From positions 1 through 64,000 of the forward strand of contig CAJNOI010000074.1 in assembly GCA_905250115.1 (NCBI GenBank): a DNA stretch of 64,000 bases. The letters are read 5' to 3'. Below, one piece after another: positions 51,252-62,775 of the stretch (the first letter of the stretch is position 1; the number at the start of each line of letters is the position of its first letter). Under the pieces are notes generated by a model. That model had not been told where the DNA came from, made no database searches, and was given only the letters and a program-made list of their open reading frames with translations. The position numbers and the translations under genes were made by a program. The stretch comes from Adineta steineri (taxonomy: Eukaryota > Rotifera > Eurotatoria > Adinetida > Adinetidae).

Positions 51252-51263
51252 GTTTTATATATT
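51252..51263 (-). promoter_or_regulatory. TATA-like box of small gene copy 2
   Basis: Minus-strand AATATATAAAAC lies about 80-90 nt before the ATG at 51173, aligned with the TATA-like box of copy 1. Confidence 0.55.
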
Positions 51264-51610
51264 CACACATACACCTGGTAATTCCCAACCAAATTTAAGG
51301 AAGTTGACTAATACAGTCAATATTATACACTGTATTGTAGTCATGCTTAGTCACCCACTAAATATGGTTTTTTGCAATATTTACCACCTCACTTTTCGAT
51401 ATTATCTATGCAATGAAAATCGCGACAAAAATATCAGATGGAATATCTTTTCAATACTACATTAATAGAATGACAAAACAAGAAATGTATAATTTTGCGT
51501 TAGATGTCATTTATTTTCCTTATGTTATTTTTATTTATTATGATTTATTAGATTTCCATAAAATAATACATAATCTTATTAATATTCCTTTGATTTTATG
51601 TTTGAATAAT

Positions 51611-53314
51611 TGAACAACAAGCATATACATGTGATAATAATAAATCGGTTTCTGAACGATATTTAAGCAGAAAATAAATATTATAAGTATCATCAATCTA
51701 AATTAAGATCAATTATAATGTACATTGCTCAATCAATAAACTTCGTTGTTTCGTAAACTGTACTTTTCGAAATATTAAATTCGTTATATATCGATTCGAT
51801 GTATAGCGAGTGTTGAACTATGAAAATAGTTAATCAGTTCAATCTGGTTCGATATTTTTGATAAAATATATTCATTTCGTATGAAATACAACGAATGAAC
51901 GGAAAAAAATTGTGTCATTAAAATTACGTATAGTTTCATTTATTATGATGCTTGTCAATACGTAACACATATTTCATATTCAAATAGTGGATATAAATCT
52001 TGATATTATCAAAAATTTTGATGGATGAACTGCACGGAAATATTCATTTGTATAGATACAGATTTCTTTGATGATATTTATCAATAGATATATCAAACAT
52101 TAACTAATGAGAATCTATACCATTCGTATCGAATAGCTCAACATTGAATTACTTTTATTATGAGTTATAATAGTCCAATTATCACCTCTCTTCTACTTGA
52201 TACTTTAGTTAAAATCTGCCCTACAATATGCTTCAATAAAAATTAAAATCTAGATAAATTCTAGTATTTAATCAAATATTAACAGTCACATTATTCAGGT
52301 AGATAAATATTGTCTTATACTGACAACCATTGTGTTAATAACAATAATAACAATAATTTTAAATTTATTATTATCACAACCTTTGACGTTGAGTAGAAAA
52401 TCTGTCAAAACTATAGAGAATTGATTTGATAAACCCGAAAAACAGATTAGATGATTCTTCTGTATTATCGATCTCAACATTAACCTTACCAAATTGATAA
52501 GCATAACATATATGACACATGCAAAATTTTCAAACAAAAAATATTACTTTAGTTAGTGTTAAACCTATTGGTTAAGAATACTTTTTTCGATTAATACCAA
52601 CAAATATATCATGTTTTATATTTTGTATTTTTGTCAAGTACATACTTGAATAACTGTTTTACTTAATACAATGTATGCGACTCAATTTCATGCTTGCATT
52701 CATTTAATTCCAGATCTATTCTTTGTTTTATTTCTATCCTCAATAGTCAGAAATTTCATGTTTTGTGATAAAATCATCCCATGAGATGTAAAATTGTCGT
52801 TTATTATTTCTATTCTATGTTCAAGAAATAAAAGAAAGCAGATGTTAAAACATCAATCAATCTTAGCTACACCCTCTAATTACAAATAAGATATTAATAT
52901 TAATTTGTCATAGTCCTATTCGATGAATTTATATCGTTTTCAATTCAGACGACAATAATAAGAAGGAAAAAAAAGCAAAAACGAATTGTGATTCGAGTTT
53001 ATACTGAATACAAAGCAATAAAGAAAACAAAACATTATATAATTATGCATAAAGCAAAAGATTTTCTTTTTCCTCTCTTGTTGAGTAATAAAAACGAAAA
53101 AGAAAAAACGAAATGTGATATATTGAATGAAGCAAAAAAGAATGAACAAAACAGAATATTTTTTTTTCCTTTCACAAAAAGCAATCACAGGCAATACAAC
53201 AATGATCATAAGTACTTAACCTATAGAGGTGAGATTTCGAATATGATGAAAAGAAAGAAGAAAGAGAAGTATAAATAAATCATTCTATTGTTTTTTTGTT
53301 TTGTTTTCGTATAT
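51611..53314. other. Intergenic region
   Basis: About 1.7 kb of AT-rich sequence with A- and T-rich runs. Overlapping frames at 52940-53448 on both strands are low-complexity Lys/Phe artefacts. No gene supported. Confidence 0.55.
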
Positions 53315-54345
53315 TTATCCCATACTGCCGGGCATTTGTGTATTAGATGGTTGATGCATGCCTGACGGACCAATATTTGAGAAATTATTTTGTTGTGGTT
53401 GTTGTTGAGCTGTACGACTTTTAAAGAATTTTGTTTCTTTATAAACAAACCAAATACAACTAGCCCAAAGAAAAAAATTTAAAAAGCCAAATATAACTGA
53501 TACAATTACATTGGCATAAGTACCAGCTAAAAATAATAATAATAATAATAAAAATATTATATTTTAAAATATAGAAATAACTCACATGAACCACTTGGAC
53601 AATTTGCATTATTAGGAGAACAATCTGGTAAAAGTTTGGCTGCATTGCTCCATGAAGTTTGTGAACGAATATTTGATACACCTTGTGCCCATGCTGAACT
53701 ACCAGCAATCCAAAAAATTGTCCAGATTACAGTGATAAATAAATCAACTATAGGAAAACGTTCATCATTACGATATTGACGATCCATAATAACATAAAGT
53801 ATTGCGAATGCAAAAGATAATAACATTGATGTAACACCAGTAAAAACAAAAAATTCTGCTGATGATTTAATATCATTTGAACTTGATAAACTTTGTCCAG
53901 AATCGGTATTATTTGCATATGAGATTGGGGTATTTTTTAAATTATAAGGATAAGACCAATCAGCTGTTGCTAATTGTTGGCCACTAGTATTATTAATATA
54001 TAATGAAGAACTACCATTGCATGCCGTAGCAAAAGCAAATATAGCAAAAATAAATTGAAGCAGCCGAATAAGGCCACGAGGCTCTGAAAAACAATAACAA
54101 ATTTTTTTATTGATTTATTAGCATGCCTTAATAGATTTAAAATTTAATGATTATTTAAAAAGAAAAATTGTGATGAATGTCATAAAATAGACATTAAATC
54201 ATATTAGAAGATTTGCATGTTATCATAAACGTCGTTTTCTATTATTTACAAAAAATAATTATTAAATAAAATTTAACATACCTTTAAATATTCCGAAGTA
54301 AGCTGTCATTGTATTTACTGAAATCTTTGATTGCAATGAATCCAT
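53315..54345 (-). CDS. Synaptophysin-family four-span vesicle protein
   Basis: Exons high to low: 54282..54345, 53586..54083, 53315..53526; 257 aa, close to synaptophysin-like 1. Four membrane spans: GLIRLLQFIFAIFAFATA (~25-45), FFVFTGVTSMLLSFAFAILY (~101-123), FPIVDLFITVIWTIFWIAG (~134-155) and VIVSVIFGFLNFFLWASC (~194-214). The MARVEL-type signature WIAGSSAWAQGVSNI after span 3 matches the synaptophysin/synaptoporin 'W...SSAWA.G...' motif. The two lumenal loops contain Cys and N-glycosylation sites (NGSS, NNTS). The cytoplasmic tail is Gln/Pro-rich and short. The protein is expected in synaptic or recycling vesicles. Confidence 0.88.
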
Positions 54346-55359
54346 TTAAAACATGATGTTGAATAATTGGTTATCTAGATAGACAAAAAAACGCAGATTT
54401 TTTATGTCATCTACAGATACAAGAAAAAGAAAAAAAACTATTCTTATAGCTTTTCCTTGTTCTTTCTTTTCTCAGTGGCTATGTAAATGATATATCACTA
54501 GTACTATAGATTATCATAGTTGCACATATCTATCACGAAGACGTGGAAGTATTTCTTCTATGATATATACCTTCATCTTGATTGTATGTTGACGACAATG
54601 ATATTCTGTTCGATGTTTGAATGAATGAAAGGCACTGACTATTTTTTTTTCTTCTTTTTTCCTCTTTCTCTCTCTCTTTCTCTCTCTTTCCCTCTCGCTT
54701 TTTATTCTATGACTCAGCAATGCAGGTGTATAAAACAAGAAAAATTTCTCTTCAACTCTCTCTTCATCAAATATTTGCCGATGGCATCGACCAAAAATAC
54801 AGATGCAAGAACAAGAAAAGTAATAGCAAGAAAAAAGAAGACCATGAAATGAAACGGCGGCATTACCATTTCTTCAACATATAAAAGTTCTTTTTCTCAG
54901 TTAGAAAGAAAGAAAGAAACAAATAGAGACTACACAGCGGGGTAGACTGTAAAAAAGGAAGAAGAAGAAGAAGGAATAGACTTTGAAATATTAAAGCAGA
55001 TTATAATCTGTATAATTCAACTGTATAAAAGAAAAAACAATCTATCAAAATCTTTTCTTTTCTATAAATAAAATATAATAAAGATTATATCATGATTGGC
55101 CATCCTATTAATATCTATAATAAAAAACGTCATAGTAGATTATCTCACTTGAATAAAAATATTTTTATTTAATAAAATGATAAAGAATAAGTATTTCAAT
55201 ATTGCCTCCTTATTGATATTATTTTCATTTGATAATTTATCAGCCAATTGTTAGGAGAATAAAAGAAATATGATAAGTTAATCCTTAGTTTATATATACA
55301 AAAATTTATTCTCTATTCAGCTTTGTTTTTAAATTGAAGCAAATTTATAGTTTTAGAAA
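54346..55359. other. Intergenic region with CT-rich tract
   Basis: Upstream of the synaptophysin-like gene; includes a CT-rich tract at about 54650-54703. A short signal-peptide-like frame (MIKNKYFNIASLLILFSF, 55177-55249) may be a 5' exon of the receptor kinase but could not be spliced in frame. Confidence 0.5.
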
Positions 55360-58300
55360 ATGAAATGTAATTGTAAATATTGTTTACCACGATTTTTTTG
55401 TGAAACTCTCAATGAAAATGATTTTTGTTATTATCGACATTCAATAAAATCGAACGGTACCAATGATGATTTTGGTTGTGTTCAAGCTGATGTCGCTCGT
55501 TTTTTAGTGAGTTATAATGTTCATTGATATGATATATATAAAGTAAATACATTTATTGTATTCAGTGCAATACAACTGATGCAAATTATCGAACAGAATG
55601 TTGTTCTTCATTCTTTTGTAATATTAATTATCCATTATTAAATGAATCAATTACATGTAAGTCTTTTTATTGAATATAATAGCAATCAAAATTGTTTTCT
55701 TTGTCAAAGTATATTTAAACTCTGATGGCTATGCCTAGAAAAGCAAATGAGTAATAATTGATATAAAATTGGCGTAAAGCAAATAAAATAAGAAATTTGT
55801 TTCAAAACGATATGTGCGTAATCAAACGGAGGTTAGAGGACGTGACTCAGCCCTCTCTACGAATCGCTTGCCTTTGTTTATAAATCACGCCTTACAACTT
55901 TTTTCCGATTATGTGTATTAATCTTGATTTATTTGTCAGCAAAAGGGATTTCAATAATTCCGAGCTTGTATGTTTTCTTTTGTAATTAAAACTAGCATCA
56001 ACATCTGTACAGGATCATCATCAGATTGGTGTATGGGGTACCATTATTGTCATAGGTACTATTATTGCTCTTATATTATTAGCTATTATTATGTATTGTG
56101 CATATAAACGAAAGTAAGAAAACAATAATTATTCATTGTAAGTTTTGTTTTGTTCTATTAATTAGATTTCGAAATCTTTGGTCATCACCATCATTTAAAT
56201 CACATACTATAGCTGATGATGAGAATAGTTTTGATATTCATATAAAAAATCAAACGACATCATTTGTATCTCCAACTGAACATCATTCTGATACTATTTC
56301 ATGGAATTCTGAAACACCTGATAATCATAATCAAACTGTAGTACTTGTAAAGTGTTTTCTTATTTGATTTGAAATATAAATAATTTATTTTTAAATCAAT
56401 ATTTTATAATTTAAGGAAACTCGTCGTATAAATAAAGAAATTATATTTCATGAACAAATCGGTCAAGGACGACATGCACGTGTTCGTCTTGGTCTTATCG
56501 GACAACAATATCGTGCAATAAAAATGTATGAAACAAGATTTCAAAATGAATTCGAACGTGAACGTGCAATTTTTCAAACTGATCTTATTCAACATCCAAA
56601 TATATTAAGTAATTAAAATTTCGTCAGTTTTTAATACATATGAAATTTTTATTTTTATTTAAGATTTTTTTGGTGCTGATTTTTTTGCTAAAGGTACAGA
56701 AACGTATCATATGTTAATATTTGAATGGCATCCATCTGGAACACTTCATGATATTCTTCAAGAAAATAAAACGAAACAATTTGTTACTATTGAACAATTA
56801 TTTCAATATTCAATATCATTATGTGATGGTCTTGCACATTTACATTCAATTAAATATGGAACTAATGGTAATAACTTACGTCATAACCCCACGTACTAGA
56901 GACTATCATAATTAGAATAGAAAATTCTTGAGTGTTCGTTATAGAATGAAGTATGACACGATTTATAGTTTAAGACAGCTATAAAATTCTATTAATACTT
57001 TCTATTTGATAGAAACGGTAATCTAATGAATGGTTAGTTCCTGAATATAAATTTATTTTCTTTCTAGTTTGATTAATCAAAAAATTATAATTTCATTTGC
57101 ATATCATTAGTTACAGGATCACATATATAACCATCGAGATAAAATAGTTTATGCTATTCTATTTGTCTTTATTCAGCTAATTTAAAAACAAGGGTACACT
57201 CATTTTAATAATTAAATAAACCTCCTAAGGTGACATTTTTCTATCCGGAATTATAATTATTTTTAGCTGTTGAAAGGAACGAAGAAAAAATTGAGTATGA
57301 AATGAAAGACTAATCTTATTTTGTATTATCAAAAAATTGAACTTAGAAATTTTTATTTGATAGAAAAACAAAATGTTGAACTGATTTCTCTGTAAATTCG
57401 AAGATTGTTTTGTTTATAAAACTTTCAAATCAATGGAATGAAAAGTATGATGAATACTCAATATGTCGCACACATTCCTTTATAAATCCTATTAAAAGCT
57501 AGAATATATTAGATCACGGGGTAGATAATACTGAATCGGTATCGAAAACAATTTTATAGTAAACGATGCATTACTTCTGTCTACTTGGTCATAAACAATT
57601 CTATAAAAACATTAAGTTGATAAACAACGAGAAAAAGTTCTCACTAGTTCTTTAATATACTTAAATGATTTTCAAATTAGTTTGTTATTATGCCAGACTG
57701 ATTGTAATTTCCGTCTGAATTAAATTCATATAGTCGATTCCAAGCAAAAAATTAGTTTATCTATCTAGGAATGAGCAGTTTCAGTCTACTGATTACTGAA
57801 ATGTCTTAGACATATTCATATCAGCAATTGTCCTAGCACTGCGCATTTCTTTTACTTGATTTTAAATTCTAATTTTTCTTTAGATGTCTGCAAACCACAA
57901 ATGGCACATTGTGATATAAAAAGTTCAAATATATTAGTTAAACAAAATGGTGATTGTTGTTTATCGGATTTTAGTTTAGCTGTTCGATGTAATCCGTATG
58001 TTTAATTTCTTTTTTTTGATTTAATGACGAAACAAAAAATATTAACTATATTTCTTAGACATACGAAAGATATTCAAGGTGGTGGTATTGAACGTCTCTA
58101 TCATCGTGTTGGTACAAAATTATATATGCCACCTGAATTTCTCGATAAAAATAGTCATTTTAATTTTGATCGTATTAGTGCATATCAACAAGGTGACATG
58201 TATTCATTAGCACTTGTTCTTTGGGAAATAGGAAATTGTTGTTGTTCAATAACTCATATAAGACCTTATGAAAATCAATTACCTATTAATTTTACAATTG

Positions 58301-58544
58301 ATAATCTTATTCAACTTGTTTGTATCGAACAAAAACGTCCATTAAGTTGTATAAATACATCCGATAGTGTAAGTTGAATGAAATATATTGACTAATTTAT
58401 TTTTGTTCGTCTTTCAAATAGATTCTTATATCATTTTTCAATTTACTTGATTTATATTGGTGTCAAGATCCGTGTGCACGTCAATCTTCTGCTAATCTAC
58501 AAGATCAACTTCGACAATTGCGTCCGATAAATATATCTATCTAG
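55360..58544 (+). CDS. Divergent TGF-beta/activin type I-like receptor kinase
   Basis: Exons 55360..55506, 55566..55656, 55996..56113, 56166..56346, 56416..56608, 56664..56867, 57884..57995, 58059..58368, 58422..58544; 492 aa from this ATG, but a signal peptide is missing, so a 5' exon is probably unassigned. The Cys-rich ectodomain ([32 protein letters not shown]) is that of activin/BMP type I receptors. One membrane span (~92-115). Kinase: Gly loop GQGRHARV, Lys215 in [20 protein letters not shown], catalytic HCD320-322 (normally HRD), DFS340-342 (normally DLG/DFG), [17 protein letters not shown]. No SGSGSG GS box precedes the kinase. Asp residues are kept, so activity is possible; the regulatory step may differ. 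Intron 6 is 1016 bp. Confidence 0.82.
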
Positions 58545-60082
58545 TCTGATAAATATTCTTATTTTGTGCTTTGTATTAATTATTGTGTCAGATACAATCT
58601 CATATTTTGTAATCTCGTTTATATATATAAAAACGTTTGTCAATTTCATTTGGCTGTTTACAAACATAAATAATTTTAATAACTTCTAATTTAAGTTCTA
58701 CGAACAAAAAATGAATACATTATAGAAATGCTAGCTTTGTATTAAGTTAATATTAGGAAAAGGCTAATACTTATGATCCCTAGGAACAGAACAAAAGTGT
58801 TCTATATTTGGAAATTTTCCTAATGCTAACTCAACACTAATACCCAAAGCATGAAGTTTCAGACTGATTTTAATACAACGTATTAGCATTTTGACATTAG
58901 GCTAATACTAAAGCAGCACTCCTAGTAATATATTTTTTTATACTAGAAGTGTGACTAATTATACATATCAATTAATCATTCAAAAAGCACGGTTGATATA
59001 TGCTTGTATATTCTCGCTCTAAATATTATGTTTTTCTAGAAAGTAATTTTTTCAGTGTCAAAGAAATATTTTTATGTATGAAAAAAAATATCGTGTGTCA
59101 GATTGAATTGAATTCATTCATGAAACTAAAGAATAGAAAAAAACAAGAAAATGATAATAAGAATAGCTATTTTTTCATAAACAGTAACGAAAAAAAACTA
59201 ATATTAAAACTTATGACGCACTCTGCGGACATTCTATTTTATTTTGAAAACGATGTAATGTTTAATATTTATTTAAAAAAGTACTTTTAGTTTAGGAGAA
59301 GAAGAATAATTAATTCAAAACATAGATACATATTGACTACATTTCTTTTTTATATAGTGATTGATATTTATAGTACGGTAATATAATAAAATAAGGTATC
59401 TTAATGACAGTTTAATTAGTAATGGATAGATATATATAAAATTTACAATGAAATCTAGAAATATTTTCAAGGTTACTAACATATGCATAAATATTTAAGA
59501 TTTTTATAATTACAGAATTTATATAATACAAATGGAAATAACAGAATAGTGACCTACATTTTTCTCTTCAATCATATAATAGTATTTTGATTACAATATT
59601 GTCCTTGGAATAAATAATAAATGAAAAAACAAGTTTGACGTATACATCCATTAAAAACTCATGTTTTTGCAGTATAATCAAAAGAAAAAGTTAGATCAAT
59701 GTAATACATGTATTTATTTATTTTTTCGTAATTCAATCTATATTTTGTTCTTTTTTTCGTATGAGTTTTTTGATTTATTTTTAATGACTGTTATTGAGAA
59801 AATGCGTGTGATAATGTATATTCAGTAAGAAGAAAGAAAGAAAGAAAAAATGTTTTTTTTTTCTTTGCTTCTCTTCGTTTCTTTACATCTGCTGTTAGAA
59901 AATAAATGGGTAAGTAAAAAAAAACGAGAACGAATCAGTTTAAAACTTTGTAATGCTTTCCTTCATAAATGAATCAGCTCTCGAGTCGTTGATTGTCCTT
60001 GTCTACAATGGGCGTCAACAAGCGTTATTTTTTGTTATTAATATCAGCAAAAAGAAGAAAATTCAGAATTTTTTATTTTCAG
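58545..60082. other. Intergenic region
   Basis: AT-rich; an imperfect inverted repeat lies at about 58729-58852 (ATGCTAGCTTTGTATTAAG against a mirrored copy). An acceptor TTTTCAG ends exactly at 60082, before the next gene's ATG, implying a 5' UTR intron. No other gene. Confidence 0.55.
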
Positions 60083-61807
60083 ATGGATGTTATATTTGAT
60101 TCTTCGTACAATTCATCGATATTTATTGAAGATTCTATCGATGAATATTTAATTGATCCCAATTTAACTGTTTCAGAAATGGTTGAAAAAGTAAAAGCAA
60201 AAAAAAAGATTTTATTTTTTATTTATTTATTTATTTATTTATCTTTTTTTTTCTAGTACAAAATTGCCGTGATAAATAATACACAAAAGAAAGAAAAAAG
60301 AGATTTACGTTGTGCTGTTTGTAATGCTAGAGCATTTGGATATAATTTTGATCAAATATCATGTGAAAGCTGTAAAGGTAAAATAAATAAACGAAAAATA
60401 TGAAAAATATTTATTTTTAACATTTATTTCCTAGCTTTTTTTCGACGAAATGCTTTGAAAAATATAGTAAACAAAATTTGTTTTTTTCTTCGTTAAATAA
60501 AATTTCTCGTTGTTTTTATTTAGAATGATTTACATTGTCGATTTTCCGGTACTTGTAATATTACAACTGATACACGACGTCACTGTTCGTATTGTCGTAT
60601 TAAAAAATGCTTTGCTGTTGGTAGGTTGAATAAAATTGTTGATTAGATCTGTTTTTAATACGTCATATATGATTTATGCATACAAAAAGTACGTTGCAGA
60701 ACGGGTAAAAGGTCATAGAAACTTGAAGAACAGTAAATAAATAAAGAAAAAAGAAACGGGTCGATTTGACTAAATGAAAAGGGGAAATAAAATTCTTTCT
60801 TTTTAAATATGTATAAGTAAGCAATTGAAATATTAATGAAGAAATTTTTTATGATAACTGTAAAAATTAATTAATATAACTTTTTTTTTAAATTAAGGTA
60901 TGAAAAAAGAATGGATACGTAGTGAAGAAGATAAATTGAAACGACGTGGTAGAACAGAGAAAAGTCGACGTCGTAAATTTTCTCAACAACCAATTACAGT
61001 TCGTTCTTTTCAAATCATCTTCTATTTGTAAATATATTCTATGAATTTTTTTAGATTCCAGCTGTAATAGATCCTGGTTATTGTAATTATCCATCAATAT
61101 TAAGTTCATTAGATTTAACACGTCTTAATAATATATCACATTGTTATGATCAATTTACTCGTGAACCAAGTGTACCTTTATTAGGTCGACCACCGAAAAG
61201 TCCTCAATTACGTATTGATGAAATGTATGAGCGTAAAAAACCGATTTTTATTAATCTCATTAACTATTTCAAACACTTACCCGAATTACGAACACTAAAT
61301 ACTGGCGATCAAGTTGCATTAATAAAACAAAATATTCGTCTTCTTATTCCATTGAATTATGCAATATTAAAAACACCTAGATTACATCTTTCTGCTCCAC
61401 GTTTTCGAACAATTGGGTGTATGAATGATGTCGATTTACATGTGGTATTACGTTCATTAGCAGATACATTTGTTGATTTTGTTATACAAGATCCAATTGT
61501 TCTTAAATTATATATGTGTTGTTTATTTTTTTCTACCAATCCTTTAACAACAATATCTCTATATAATCCAGCAGAATATGAACAATTAAATACTATAAAA
61601 CAAATTCAATCGTCTTATATTGAATTATTATGGTTATATATGCTTGAGAAATGTGGAGAAGAAAATTCAGTGCATTTACTTACAAAAATGGTAACGAAAT
61701 ATTTACATGTTCAAACAATAATCGATCAAGTTGATTCAATTATACGAATGAATGACGATTTACAAAATATGGATTTATTAATGCAAAATATGTTACATAT
61801 AACATAA
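60083..61807 (+). CDS. NR1J/HR96-like nuclear receptor
   Basis: Exons 60083..60190, 60257..60377, 60435..60466, 60524..60620, 60898..60998, 61055..61807; 403 aa. The DNA-binding domain (CAVCNARAFGYNFDQISCES, CKAFFRRNALKN, CRFSGTCNITTDTRRHCSYC, RIKKCFAVGMKKEWI) has the CESCKA P-box and C-terminal extension SEEDKLKRRGR typical of HR96, NHR-8 and DAF-12. The ligand-binding domain (PIFINLINYFKHLPELRTLN, TGDQVALIKQNIRLLIPLNY) carries the family signature around 'DQ..LIK'. Relatives sense sterols, lipids and foreign compounds. The start follows directly on a splice acceptor, so transcripts likely begin in an upstream non-coding exon. Exon 3 is only 32 bp; the donor of exon 5 (GTTCGT) is weak. Confidence 0.88.
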
Positions 61808-62248
61808 AATTAATATTACTCATAGAATAAAAAAACCAAATCTCATTTTGTATTATAAATCTTTCGTTCGGTTTTATTTAGGTAATAAAACGTTTGTTTA
61901 TAAATTTTCTTCGAGTTTTCGAGACAAAAAATTATTCTAAATCGATTTTTTGACAGTATAATTTACTTTGTGTACATCAGAAAGTGTTGAAAAAAAAACT
62001 CTTCGTTAATGTACTGTATTTTATCAATTTGAAAACATGTTAGAATGCTTCAAATGAGTTTAATCATCATTTTTATTGTGAACGTATTCATATTTATTTG
62101 ATTATATTTACAAATATAAACTATTTTAAAAATGTAAATAACTATCTTAAAAATGTAAATAACTATTTTACATGTGTTGTATGACGAATATATCATAAGA
62201 TAAGCTTATACATAGTTGCCTTCATACAGCTTATATTAGGGATGAGCA

Positions 62249-62440
62249 CAGGGGTAGCGCGACCGGCGGGGGGAGGGGTGTAACACCCACCGAATCTTCG
62301 AAAATTTCTGTGTTTTGCTCAACAAAAACCGACAAATCTTCTTAACTTTTTTACCAAAAATGATGCTACACCCCCCAGAAATTAAAAAAGATTTCGTTAC
62401 ACCCCCCTCCCTCAATGTTGGTTGACTCGCGCCACCCCTG
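62249..62440. mobile_element. hAT-like MITE, second family, perfect 8-bp target duplication
   Basis: Starts CAGGGGTAGCGCGAC and ends TCGCGCCACCCCTG, an inverted repeat of about 14 bp with one mismatch. Perfect 8-bp direct repeats GATGAGCA flank it (62241-62248, 62441-62448). GC-rich ends and a TACACCCCCC-type inverted motif inside; non-coding, 192 bp. Confidence 0.92.
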
Positions 62441-62641
62441 GATGAGCAATTTCGGTTTAATGAAATTACAACACTGAGCTCAATGTAACACTAATCACAT
62501 CGAGTTCACTGTTACACAGACTACACCGGCACGGTGTACACGGAAGCAGTTAAGTCACGGACGGCGAATAAATAACAGTTTTTTCAGTAATTGCACCGAT
62601 ATCGCTCCACCCTAGTTTATACGTTAAAAATGACTGATACC

Positions 62642-62775
62642 CAGTAGACAAGATTTTGAAAAACCGCGATCAAAAAGTGTTATTTACCACACGTTAAAAA
62701 CACTTCTTTCAACGTGTAAAGAACATTTTTTGATTGCGGAAGCGTTTTTTTTTCAAAATCTTGTTTGCGCTTGGG
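62642..62775. mobile_element. Small foldback element with TA flanks
   Basis: Left arm (CCCAGTAGACAAGATTTTGA) and right arm (TCAAAATCTTGTTTGCGCTT GGG) are inverted repeats with a few mismatches across about 55 bp each. TA dinucleotides lie at 62640-62641 and 62776-62777, as expected for Tc1/mariner-type insertion. Non-coding. Confidence 0.7.

Larger units (their letters stand above)
50397..51610. repeat. Tandem segmental duplication, unit 2
   Basis: Second copy of the unit at 48972-50092, offset by about 1.5 kb; includes hairpin, small gene, TATA-like box and upstream region in the same order and orientation. Confidence 0.8.

Noticed and set aside
52940-53278. Overlapping plus and minus frames of 89 and 96 codons
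   Set aside because: Mutually antisense Lys- and Phe-rich artefacts of A/T runs.
55177-55249. Signal-peptide-like exon before the receptor kinase
   Set aside because: Encodes a plausible signal sequence, but no GT/AG pairing keeps frame into the exon at 55360.
59000-59290. 96-codon plus-strand frame
   Set aside because: AT-driven composition, no flanking splice sites or similarity.
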